DNA of 64,000 nucleotides from contig NZ_JAUSVA010000002.1 in the NCBI RefSeq assembly GCF_030813695.1, forward strand, positions 124,001 through 188,000. Direction: 5' to 3'. Position 1 is the first letter of the stretch. The number at the start of each line of letters is the position of its first letter. Under the pieces are notes generated by a model that saw only the letters and a program-made list of their open reading frames with translations, was not told where the DNA came from and did no database searches. The DNA comes from Kitasatospora herbaricolor (GTDB lineage Bacteria; Actinomycetota; Actinomycetes; Streptomycetales; Streptomycetaceae). The position numbers were made by a program, and so were the translations under genes. Positions 44,972 through 52,499 of this stretch are shown here, one piece after another.

Positions 44972-45480
44972 CCGCCGGCGCGCGGCGGCGGTCCGGGGTG
45001 CCCGGGCCGGGCAGGCCGCCGGCACGCGGAGCCGGCGGGATCGCGTCCGTGGTCGGAGTGCCAGGGCGGGCCGGCCCCTGGTGATCCGCTCGCGCGGGCC
45101 GTCGGCGTCCGGAGCCGGGCGGCCGGGGCCCTGGTGGCTCGTCAGCAGTTCCACCAGGGCCGCGCCCTCCGCCGGGCGCCCGGCCGGATCGGCGGTCGGC
45201 GCCCGCTCCCCGGCACCCGCGAGGGCCGGGCCGAGCGCCCGTACCGCCATGAACGCGGCGGGCTCCGGTCCGGTGTCGACGGTCCGGCGGTTCACCGCTC
45301 CGGTGCGCCAGCCGCGAACGGACCCGCTCCGTGCGCCGGCGCCGCGCGCACCCCGCTGCACGCCCAGGGGCGCGGACGTCGCCCAACCACCGGCGCCGTC
45401 CTGTCCACGGCCCCGGTCTGCTGCCTCACCCCTCCCGCCTCACCCCTCCCCTGCGCACGGTGAAGCCGATCGCTCAGCTG
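44972..45480. other. No supported gene
   Basis: GC-rich sequence. A minus-strand frame has VRALGPALAGAGERAPTADP but no start or family. The last bases form the TetR promoter. Confidence 0.5.
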
Positions 45481-45492
45481 TGCTATTTTTTG

Positions 45493-45506
45493 TGAGCAAT
45501 CGTTCA
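45493..45506. promoter_or_regulatory. TetR operator candidate
   Basis: TGAGCAATCGTTCA is symmetric apart from one base pair step per arm and sits just after an AT-rich, -10-like CTATTTT (45483-45489). It ends 15 bp before the TetR start codon, fitting autorepression. Confidence 0.55.
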
Positions 45507-45521
45507 ACTACGGAGGACGCG

Positions 45522-46133
45522 ATGGGGCGCAAACAGCTCTGGGACCAGGACGAGGTGCTGGCCTCGGCCATGCGGCTCTTCCGCCACCGGGGGTACCAGG
45601 GCGCCTCACTGCGGGACATCGAGGAGGCCACCGGGCTGCACCCCGGGAGCCTGTACCGGACGTTCGGGAACAAGGACGGGCTTTTCCACGCCGCACTCGA
45701 CGCCTACAACGAGCGGGTGGTGCGGGGCCGGGTCCGGGTCCACCTGCTGGAGCCGGCGGACCCACTGGCCGGCATCCGCTCGTTCTTCACCTCGGCGGTG
45801 GAGACCGGCGCCGAGCCCGACCCGGGCTGCCTGCTCACCAACACCGCCGTCGAGTCCTTCGCCCTCCCCCAGGCCGCCGCCGGCGTGCGGCACGGCCTGG
45901 CGGCGATCGAGGACGGCTTCGCCGACGCGCTGACCCGCGCCCGGCACCGCGGCGACACGCCGCCCGACCTCGATGTCGCGACCACGGCCGTCCACCTGCT
46001 CGCGCTGTACCAGGGCCTGCTGGTGCTCGTCCGGGCCGGCCGCCCCCGCACCACACTGCACAGCGTCACCGACGGCGCGATGGCGTCGATCGGCTCTCTG
46101 AGGACCCCACGGAAGCAGGACGACCATGAGTGA
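45522..46133 (+). CDS. TetR-family regulator
   Basis: A 203-residue repressor with GGAGG six bases before the ATG. The helix-turn-helix is VLASAMRLFRHRGYQGASLR, DIEEATGLHPGSLYRTFGNK. The C-terminal ligand domain includes DPGCLLTNTAVESFALPQ, a TetR_C subgroup motif common in regulators of oxidoreductases and small hydrolases. A palindromic operator precedes it, and its last 8 bp overlap a SnoaL-like gene, so the two form an operon. Confidence 0.9.
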   Translation: MGRKQLWDQDEVLASAMRLFRHRGYQGASLRDIEEATGLHPGSLYRTFGNKDGLFHAALDAYNERVVRGRVRVHLLEPADPLAGIRSFFTSAVETGAEPDPGCLLTNTAVESFALPQAAAGVRHGLAAIEDGFADALTRARHRGDTPPDLDVATTAVHLLALYQGLLVLVRAGRPRTTLHSVTDGAMASIGSLRTPRKQDDHE

Positions 46134-46476
46134 CACCCAGCGGCTCTGGACCGACTACGCCGCCTGCTGGTCGGCCGACCCCGCCGACCGGCTCGCCGCC
46201 CTCGGCGCGGTCGCGGTGGACGAGGTCGCCTATCGCGACCCCGGCACCGAGGTCGGCAGCCTGACCGACCTCGCCGCCTACATGGCCGGCTTCGCCGGCG
46301 CCTTCCCCGGCCACCGGTTCCGCATCGACGAGGTGCTGGAGCACCACGACCGCTCCCTCGCCCGCTGGACCCAGCTCGACGACCGGGGCGCGAGCGCGTC
46401 GGCCGGCATCAGCAGCGCCCGCCACCACGAGGACGGACGCCTCGCCGAGATCACCGGCTTCTTCCTCCCGGCCTAG
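46126..46476 (+). CDS. SnoaL-like (NTF2-fold) protein
   Basis: A 116-residue protein: MSDTQRLWTDYAACWSADPA, DEVAYRDPGTEVGSLTDLAA, FAGAFPGHRFRIDEVLEHHD and RLAEITGFFLPA. These match SnoaL-type ketosteroid-isomerase-like folds, often small-molecule isomerases or ligand-binding proteins. The start lies within the TetR gene's end (8-bp overlap). TetR plus a SnoaL partner commonly handles a toxic or signalling metabolite; the substrate is unknown. Confidence 0.8.
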   Translation: MSDTQRLWTDYAACWSADPADRLAALGAVAVDEVAYRDPGTEVGSLTDLAAYMAGFAGAFPGHRFRIDEVLEHHDRSLARWTQLDDRGASASAGISSARHHEDGRLAEITGFFLPA

Positions 46477-46524
46477 AAGTCAGGGCCGGCACCCGTGAGC
46501 GTCAGGTGATCACCGGCCCGGCCG

Positions 46525-46552
46525 GCCTGCCTGCCTGCCTGCCTGCCTGCCT
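46525..46552. repeat. (GCCT)x7 tetranucleotide repeat
   Basis: Seven perfect units lie about 50 bp after the SnoaL-like gene. It is non-coding and prone to slippage, useful as a strain marker. Confidence 0.9.
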
Positions 46553-46610
46553 GACCTGCGGTTGCGCAGCGCGGCGGATCCACGCCGTTCACGTACACAC
46601 GGAGCACGGT

Positions 46611-46660
46611 CACGAGGGTGTCCGTCCCGGTCGGAGACGACCGGGACGGACACCCTCGTG
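46611..46660. terminator. 23-bp perfect hairpin with GAGA tetraloop between convergent genes
   Basis: Arms 46611-46633 and 46638-46660 pair perfectly; the loop is GAGA, a GNRA tetraloop on the plus strand. Further pairing with bulges extends outward (GGAG/CTCC, ACGG/CCGT). It lies between the SnoaL-like (+) and MarR (-) genes and probably terminates both. Confidence 0.85.
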
Positions 46661-46762
46661 CCGTCTCCGCCGTCACCCCCGCCCCTGGGGGCCGGCGGTT
46701 CTCGGTTCGCCAGGGCCAGGCGCTCCCGTCGGGGCGGCCGGGACGGCGGCGACCACGGCTCG

Positions 46763-47251
46763 TCAGCCACCCGGCTCCTGCTCGGCGAGGTGGCTCTCCA
46801 GCGTCACGTTCAGATCGGCGACGAAGGCCTCGAAGCGCTGGAGCAGTTCCGGCGGGTAGCCGGCCATCGCGGCGTCCAGGCGGTGACCCAGCGGGCCGAA
46901 GAACTCGTCCGCGCGTTCCTGGATGTGCGCGCCGCTGCGCAGGGTGACGATGCGCCGGTCCGGGTGCTCGCGGGAGCGGGTGATGTGCCCGGCGCCTTCA
47001 AGGCGGTTCAGGAGCGCGGTGGTGGCGCCCGTGGAGAGGGCGATGCGCTCGCTCAGGCGCGCCGGCGAGAGCGGGGTCCCGCGTTCTTCCGCGGCGGCGA
47101 TCTCCAGCACCGCGGTCGCGTCGGTCGAGTGCAGGCCCAGCCAGGCGGCGAAGCGTCGGCCGAGCTCGGCGTAGTGACCGCCGTAGATCCTCAGTCCTTC
47201 GATCAGCCGCTCGCGCTGCGCCGCCACACCGTCGCCGGTCGGTCCCGCCAT
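46763..47251 (-). CDS. MarR-family regulator
   Basis: A 162-residue winged-helix dimer-type protein: LRIYGGHYAELGRRFAAWLG, LSPARLSERIALSTGATTAL, LNRLEGAGHITRSREHPDRR and IVTLRSGAHIQERADEFFGP. It is divergent from an MFS efflux gene and very likely represses it, with drug or phenolic ligands releasing repression. ATG 47251 has AAGGTGG nine bases upstream. A long inverted repeat lies over the MFS promoter and ribosome site. Confidence 0.9.
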   Translation of the reverse strand: MAGPTGDGVAAQRERLIEGLRIYGGHYAELGRRFAAWLGLHSTDATAVLEIAAAEERGTPLSPARLSERIALSTGATTALLNRLEGAGHITRSREHPDRRIVTLRSGAHIQERADEFFGPLGHRLDAAMAGYPPELLQRFEAFVADLNVTLESHLAEQEPGG

Positions 47252-47302
47252 GGAGGCCCGCCACCTTTCTCGCCTGCCGCGCGGTCCGCGTCGGCGGCCG
47301 CT

Positions 47303-47360
47303 TTGACAACCTACCGCCCCCAGTTTACCTTCACCATGGAATTACTTCATGATGGAGGTA
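47303..47360 (+). promoter_or_regulatory. MFS promoter with long MarR-type inverted repeat over -10 and ribosome site
   Basis: TTGACA (47303-47308), a 17-bp spacer and TACCTT (47326-47331) form the promoter. TACCTTCACCATG (47326-47338) is inverted at 47348-47360 (CATGATGGAGGTA) with 11 of 13 matches. The left arm covers the -10 and the right arm contains the GGAGG used by the MFS gene, so one bound dimer could block both transcription and the mRNA start region. Confidence 0.6.
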
Positions 47361-47366
47361 TCAAGC

Positions 47367-48917
47367 GTGCGAGACCCGTCCCCCACCACCAGCTCCCGTG
47401 AGACCGCCGGCCCCGGCGAGAGCTCCGGCCCCGGCGGAACGACCGCCCCCGGCGAGACCGCGGGCCCCTACCGGTGGCGCTGGCTGATCCTGGTGGCGAT
47501 GCTCGTCGCGGAGGTCATGGACCTCCTGGACGCCTCGATCGTGAACGTCGCCGGCCCCGCCCTGGAGGAGTCGCTCGGCGCCGGCCCCGTCGGCCTGCAG
47601 TGGGTGATCGGCGGATACGCGCTCACCCTGGGGGCCGGGCTCGTCCTCGGCGGCCGGCTCGGCGACCGCTACGGGCGCCGACGCATGTTCCTGATCGGCC
47701 TGGCCGCCTTCACCGCCACCTCCCTGCTGTGCGCGCTGGCCCCGACCATCGAGACCCTGATCCTGCTGCGGCTCCTGCAGGGCGCCGCAGGGGCGGTCCT
47801 GCTGCCGCAGGGCCTGGGCCTGCTGCGGGAGAACTTCCAGGGACCGGAACTCACCAAGGTCTTCGCGGTCTTCGGCCCGGTCCTCGGCCTCGGCGGCATC
47901 ATCGGCCCGGTCCTGGGCGGATTCCTCGTCGAGGGCGACTTCCTCGGCCTGGGCTGGCGGTCGGTGTTCCTGGTCAACGTGCCCGTGGGGGTCGCGGCCC
48001 TGATCATCGCCGTCAGGTTCGTGCCGAAGAAGCCCGGCCACCCCGGCGTGAGCGTCGACACCCTCGGCGCCGGGCTGGTCGCGGCCGCGTGCGCGCTCCT
48101 CGTCCTGCCGCTGAACCAGGGGCAGGAGGACGGCTGGCCCCTGTGGACCTGGCTGTGCCTGGCCGCCTCGGCCGTCGCTTTCGCCCTGTTCGCCCTCCGG
48201 CAGCGCCGGATGTCCGCAGCCGGTCGCGACCCGCTGGTGAGCCCGGGCCTGCTGCGCAAGCCCGCCTTCACGGTCGGGCTGGGCGGCATCGCCCTGTTCT
48301 TCGCCGGGCTCGTCGGCACCCAGCTGGTGCTCACCCTCTATCTCCAGATCGGCCATCACTTCACCGCCGGCGACGCGGGGCTGGGCAACCTGCCGCTCGC
48401 GGTGGGCACGGCCGTCGGCGGCGCCCTGAGCGGTGCCTTCCTCGCGGACCGGATCGGCCGGGCCGTCCTGCAGATCGGTCCGCTGGTCCAGCTCGCCGGC
48501 GCCGCCCTGCTCTGGTTCCAGCTCGACGGCCGCTCCCCGGCCTCGTTCTCGGTCTGGGACATCGCCGCGGGTGTGGCCCTCTCCGGAGTCGGAGCGGGCC
48601 TGGTGATCGCCGCCCTGTTCGGCTTCGTCCTCGCCGCGGTGGACGACGACGAGATCGGCTCGGCCTCCGGGGTGCTGTCCGCGGTGCAGTCCATCGGCGG
48701 TTCGATCGGCGTCGCGGTCTTCGGCTCGGTCTTCTTCGCCCGGGCCAAGAGCGCCGACTTCACCGGTGCCTTCCACCACGCCCTCGCCGTCCAGGGGTGC
48801 CTGCTGGTCGCGTTCCTCGCCGTCACCCTCCTGCTGCCCCGCCGGGCACGCCCCGAGGACGAGCAGCACGGTACCGGCGGCGCGAGCCCCGCCGACCGGG
48901 AGCAGGCCGCCGTGTGA
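47367..48917 (+). CDS. DHA2-type MFS drug efflux transporter
   Basis: A transporter of about 516 residues with 14 predicted membrane helices. Motif A is in GGRLGDRYGRRRMFLIGL, motif C-like LGLGGIIGPVLGGFL, and the DHA2 N-terminal signature MDLLDASIVNVAGPALEE is present with its membrane Asp. It exports drugs or toxic metabolites by proton antiport. GTG 47367 was chosen because GGAGG lies eight bases upstream; ATG 47349 would overlap that site. It is divergent from its presumed MarR repressor. Confidence 0.93.
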   Translation: MRDPSPTTSSRETAGPGESSGPGGTTAPGETAGPYRWRWLILVAMLVAEVMDLLDASIVNVAGPALEESLGAGPVGLQWVIGGYALTLGAGLVLGGRLGDRYGRRRMFLIGLAAFTATSLLCALAPTIETLILLRLLQGAAGAVLLPQGLGLLRENFQGPELTKVFAVFGPVLGLGGIIGPVLGGFLVEGDFLGLGWRSVFLVNVPVGVAALIIAVRFVPKKPGHPGVSVDTLGAGLVAAACALLVLPLNQGQEDGWPLWTWLCLAASAVAFALFALRQRRMSAAGRDPLVSPGLLRKPAFTVGLGGIALFFAGLVGTQLVLTLYLQIGHHFTAGDAGLGNLPLAVGTAVGGALSGAFLADRIGRAVLQIGPLVQLAGAALLWFQLDGRSPASFSVWDIAAGVALSGVGAGLVIAALFGFVLAAVDDDEIGSASGVLSAVQSIGGSIGVAVFGSVFFARAKSADFTGAFHHALAVQGCLLVAFLAVTLLLPRRARPEDEQHGTGGASPADREQAAV

Positions 48918-49096
48918 CCCCACGCGCCCCGGGGCCGCCCACGCTGAGCAGGCGGCCCCGGGGCGCGCCCGGTCCCGGCCGGTCGAGGACCGCGCAGGGC
49001 CGGGCCGACGTCAGGTGGTCGCACCTGGCCGCGCCCCGCGCGCCCGTCAGCCGCTGCCGCAGGGCGGGCAGGGTGCGCAGCGCTCGATCCGTTGTC

Positions 49097-49130
49097 GTGG
49101 ACGACCGGACCGTACGGTCCGGTCGTCCAC
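49097..49130. terminator. 34-nt perfect palindrome between convergent genes
   Basis: Arms 49097-49113 and 49114-49130 are exact reverse complements with no spacer. It lies between the MFS gene (+) and the MEDS-HATPase gene (-) and is probably a bidirectional terminator. Confidence 0.75.
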
Positions 49131-49201
49131 GTGCCGGCGGAAGCGACAGCGGTGGCCGCATTCACCGCCCGGAAGGTGAACTGCCGGTCGGCGCCGTGTG
49201 C

Positions 49202-50170
49202 TCAGCCGCCTTCGACGGCCATGGTGAGACGGATGACGGTGCCGTTCTCCGCGCTGGTCCGGATCTGGACCAGGTCGCACATCTGCTGGACGAGCCAGAG
49301 GCCGCGGCCGCCGACCTGGTCGAGCGTCGGCCTGATCCGGCCGGCCATCGGGTCCGCGATGAACCCGCCGTCGCGGACCTCGCAGATGACCCGGCCGTCC
49401 TCGGCCCAGGTGCGCAGCGTCCCGCCGCCCGCGTACTTGATGCTGTTGGCGGCGACCTCGGTGACGGCGACGAGCAGGTCCCGCAGCCGGTCGCCGGGCA
49501 GACCGTGCCGGGCGGCGCAGAGGGTGACCCGCTCACGGACCGCGGCGAGGGCGCCGGCCGAGAAGACCAGCTCCTCGTCCGGGTCGCAGGGGTCCCCGAG
49601 GGCCTCGAACGCGTACGGCACCTCGGCGTACCCGGCGACCGGAACCGGCCCGTCCTGGCCGAGCAGCAGCGGATGACAGCCTTGCAGCGCCTCCAGGGTC
49701 CCGTCGGAGACGGCGCCGGTGTCGAACGGGCAGAGCAGCCACCACACCGGGGACTCGGCGAACGCCCGGTTCAGCAGCCATTCGTGGTACCGCAGCTCGG
49801 CGCTCTCGGCCCTGGTACGGCCGGACCACCGGTTCTCGCTGATGGCGCGGACCGGTCGCCCCGACCGGGCCACCTTCTCCATCCAGGACTGCCAGACGGG
49901 GATCAGCCGCCCCGGGTTGCTGCTGATCTCGCCGGTGTCCAGGAAGGCAACCCCGTCCGCGCTGCCGGCGTCCGCGAGCGCTTCGCGCAGCAGTTGCTCG
50001 CGCGGGCCCGAGACCGCGACCACGACCGTCTCGCCCGCGCCCAGGGCGTGCTCGACGAACGAGACGGTGCCGGTCAGGAAACCTTCCTCGTCGGCGTAGG
50101 GGAAGAGGATGTGCCGCAGCCCCGTCTCCGGCGCGGGAACGGCAGCGGAAGCTGTGTCGGGGTGGTTCAC
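49202..50170 (-). CDS. MEDS-domain anti-sigma-type HATPase
   Basis: A 322-residue protein. Residues 1-180 form a MEDS (DcmR-type sensory) domain (LRHILFPYADEEGFLTGTVS, ETVVVAVSGPREQL, PVWWLLCPFDTGAV). Residues about 200-322 are a HATPase_c of the RsbW/SpoIIAB class (LLVAVTEVAANSIKYAGGGT with the N-box, GRGLWLVQQMCDLVQIRT). Such proteins bind sigma factors or phosphorylate STAS antagonists. GTG 50170 overlaps the stop of the upstream MEDS-STAS gene (GTGA), and GGAG lies eight bases before it. The two are thus a matched kinase/antagonist pair. Confidence 0.9.
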   Translation of the reverse strand: MNHPDTASAAVPAPETGLRHILFPYADEEGFLTGTVSFVEHALGAGETVVVAVSGPREQLLREALADAGSADGVAFLDTGEISSNPGRLIPVWQSWMEKVARSGRPVRAISENRWSGRTRAESAELRYHEWLLNRAFAESPVWWLLCPFDTGAVSDGTLEALQGCHPLLLGQDGPVPVAGYAEVPYAFEALGDPCDPDEELVFSAGALAAVRERVTLCAARHGLPGDRLRDLLVAVTEVAANSIKYAGGGTLRTWAEDGRVICEVRDGGFIADPMAGRIRPTLDQVGGRGLWLVQQMCDLVQIRTSAENGTVIRLTMAVEGG

Positions 50171-50928
50171 TGCTTCAACTCCACGGGGATCTCAGGGCGC
50201 TCGAACCCGAGCAGCGACCAACTGCGACTCAGGGTCGCGTTGGCATGGTGGAGTTCGATACGGCGGTCCGGCAACCCGCGGGCCACCCCCGCCAGGGCCG
50301 TCAACCCGGCACTGTCCATGAATTCCAGATCCCCGCATTCCAGGTGCAACACCGGTGCCGACCTCAGCAGCTCGCCGAGCGCCGTGCGGAAGGTCTCGGC
50401 ACCCTCCGTGTCCACGACACCGCTGACACTCCACCTGTCCCGGGACGCATGGAACAGCCGGAATGCCGGGCCGACCGGTCCTCTGCCCAGATGCTGCGGA
50501 TGTACTCCGGCGACCTGGTCGACGGCTTCCGGGGTCAGCACCGCCCGGGTGTAGCGGCAGACGAGGATCGCGCCGCTGTCGGCGGCCAGGGCGTCCAGCC
50601 TCAGTTCGTACCGGGCGAGGACGTCGGGGCGGGTGTCGGCGCCGGCGAGACCGCTCAGGTCCGCCAGCACCCGCAGGGCACGGAACCCCTCCCGGGCGGC
50701 ACGCTCCGTTCCCTGCCTGACCTCTCTGAACAGCGCGTCCCAGGACACGGGGCCGCGCGGCGCCCCGCCGGTACCCCCGAGGACCAGCACCATGTCGCCG
50801 AACAGCTCGCCGTCCGCAACGAAGGCACGCGCCGGCCCGGCCGTGTCCTCACCCGGACCGGCCATCCAGCAGATGTGGTCCCCGACGTCGACCGGATCGA
50901 GCGTCGCCACACCGCGTGCTGTCCTCAC
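50167..50928 (-). CDS. MEDS-STAS anti-sigma-factor antagonist
   Basis: A 253-residue partner-switching protein. The MEDS domain (about 1-150) has DPVDVGDHICWMAGPGEDTA, FVADGELFGDMVLVLG and ADSGAILVCRYTRAVLTPEA. The STAS domain (about 160-253) has SVSGVVDTEGAETFRTALG and LECGDLEFMDSAGLTALAGV, in which the Ser of DSAG is the usual phosphorylation site. GTG 50928 follows GGGAG by six bases. Its stop overlaps the start of the MEDS-HATPase gene, so kinase and antagonist are co-translated. Confidence 0.9.
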   Translation of the reverse strand: MRTARGVATLDPVDVGDHICWMAGPGEDTAGPARAFVADGELFGDMVLVLGGTGGAPRGPVSWDALFREVRQGTERAAREGFRALRVLADLSGLAGADTRPDVLARYELRLDALAADSGAILVCRYTRAVLTPEAVDQVAGVHPQHLGRGPVGPAFRLFHASRDRWSVSGVVDTEGAETFRTALGELLRSAPVLHLECGDLEFMDSAGLTALAGVARGLPDRRIELHHANATLSRSWSLLGFERPEIPVELKQ

Positions 50929-51442
50929 CCCGGCTCCCTCTTTCGCCCCGCCCTCGTCAGGCCCACTCTACTCGTGCCCGATCATGCGGTTCCTACGCTC
51001 ACGCGTGCACCGGGCCGGGCCACGGGCCGCCCTCGTGGCGCCGGGTGGGGGGGTGAACCGGTCAGCGTTCCGAGCATCCGGCGGCCGGCTTCGGGGGACG
51101 GCCGGAGCGCACGGGCGGATCTCCCGCGTGCGGTCGGCCGGGCGAGGAGCGCCGCCGGTCGGACCGGCGGCGCGCAGGCGGCCAGGACCGGTGGACCACC
51201 GGAACCGGTCGGCCCCGGCGGCGAAGTCCCGCTGGAAGGCGCCGCTGTCTTGAGCGGTGCCCCGCTCCACCGGGTGCTTCCCGCTGGTCGGGGGCCGGTG
51301 GTCCTGGGCGGCGGCCGGGGGTGCGAAACGCCCCCGCCGGGACGCCGCGCAGACCCTCGGCCGCCCCCCGGAGGGAGCCTAGGAGGATTGGCGCGGCGGT
51401 GTTTCACCCTCCGTGCAGACATCCTTGGCCTGCCGCGCAGTC
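50929..51442. other. No supported gene
   Basis: GC-rich frames lack start signals or domains. The first 60 bp should hold the MEDS operon promoter. Confidence 0.5.
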
Positions 51443-52411
51443 CTACGCTCCGGACTGCCGGCGCAGCTGGGTGGGGGTGATGCCGTAGGCGTGGCGGAAG
51501 CTGCGGTTGAAGGCGGCGGCGCTGGCGAACCCCCACCGGGCGGCGAGGGCGTACACCGGCAGGTGGCGGAGCCGGGGGTCGGCCAGATCCGCGTGGCACC
51601 TGCCGAGCCGCCGATGACGGATGGTGGCGGCGACGCTCTCGCTCCGGCCTTCGAAGAGCTGGTGCAGGCGGCGCAGCGAGATGTTGTGCCGGGCGGCGAC
51701 GGCCCCCGGGGTCAGATCCGGATCACCGAGGTTCTCGTCGATGAAGTGGGTGATTCGCGCTCGCAGGGTGTCGGCCAGCAACTCGGGCGGGAGACGGGCT
51801 GCGGTGTCGAGGTGTTGTGCCATGAGCGAGGTGAAGAGGTCCGTGGCGATTCTCCCCAGGCGACCGTGGGCGTCCGCCGCCAGTTCGTCACCGTGCGCGG
51901 CCAGTGACGAAAGGTACTGGGCGAGGACCGCTCCGATGCCGGAATCCACGGGCATCGGGCGGGCCAGCAACCGGTCGATCCTGTTGGACAGGGTGTGACT
52001 GATGTCCGCCTTGGGGATCTGCAGGATGGTCGATCGCACCGGGGCGCCGTCATCCCTGGCTCCGGATTCGTAGGGGCGGGAGGTGTCCCACAGCACCATG
52101 CCGCCGGTGACGAGTCCCGATTCCGAGCCTTGCTGGCTGATCCACATCGGGCTCCCGGTCACGACGGCCAGGTGGTACTGCTCCGGATCTCCCCACCGTA
52201 TGAGACCGGGGGTGCGGCGCGACCGCAGCGGCGTGTACGAGAAGGTCGACAGTTGCACCGGCCCGAGGTCGAGGACGGAGGCATCCGCCGCGAAGTCCCC
52301 CGGCCGGTCGTGGATGATCTCGGTGGGCGAGATGGCGCGCCCGACGAGGTCCGCGAACCAGTCGAACCGTTCTTCTCGCGACACGTCGGCCGAGGACTGC
52401 GAAAGCATCAT
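51443..52411 (-). CDS. AraC-family regulator (AraC_binding_2 type)
   Basis: A 322-residue regulator. Residues about 10-190 match the AraC_binding_2 sensory domain (ERFDWFADLVGRAISPTEI, LGPVQLSTFSYTPLRSRRTP, SGLVTGGMVLWDTSRPYE). Residues about 215-320 hold the DNA-binding pair (LTPGAVAARHNISLRRLHQL, YALAARWGFASAAAFNRSFR, AYGITPTQLRR). ATG 52411 or 52408 follows AGGGGGA. It lies just beyond the ternary-system operon terminator on the same strand; no target is obvious. Confidence 0.9.
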   Translation of the reverse strand: MMLSQSSADVSREERFDWFADLVGRAISPTEIIHDRPGDFAADASVLDLGPVQLSTFSYTPLRSRRTPGLIRWGDPEQYHLAVVTGSPMWISQQGSESGLVTGGMVLWDTSRPYESGARDDGAPVRSTILQIPKADISHTLSNRIDRLLARPMPVDSGIGAVLAQYLSSLAAHGDELAADAHGRLGRIATDLFTSLMAQHLDTAARLPPELLADTLRARITHFIDENLGDPDLTPGAVAARHNISLRRLHQLFEGRSESVAATIRHRRLGRCHADLADPRLRHLPVYALAARWGFASAAAFNRSFRHAYGITPTQLRRQSGA

Positions 52412-52469
52412 GCGGCATTCCCCCTGGGAGTTCGGGTCGTCAGTGATCGCCGCGAGGGCGTGCCGGCCA

Positions 52470-52493
52470 GCCGGCCCGGGCGCCCGGGCCGGC
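52470..52493. terminator. 24-nt perfect palindrome after the ternary-system operon
   Basis: GCCGGCCCGGGC and its reverse complement are adjacent, seven bases beyond the operon's last stop codon (52500). It is a likely terminator. Confidence 0.7.
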
Positions 52494-52499
52494 CTTCCC

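Noticed and set aside
47474..50554. 1026-codon plus-strand frame across the MFS gene and the MEDS genes
   Set aside because: It is out of frame with the MFS transporter and antisense to the two MEDS proteins, with no family motifs.
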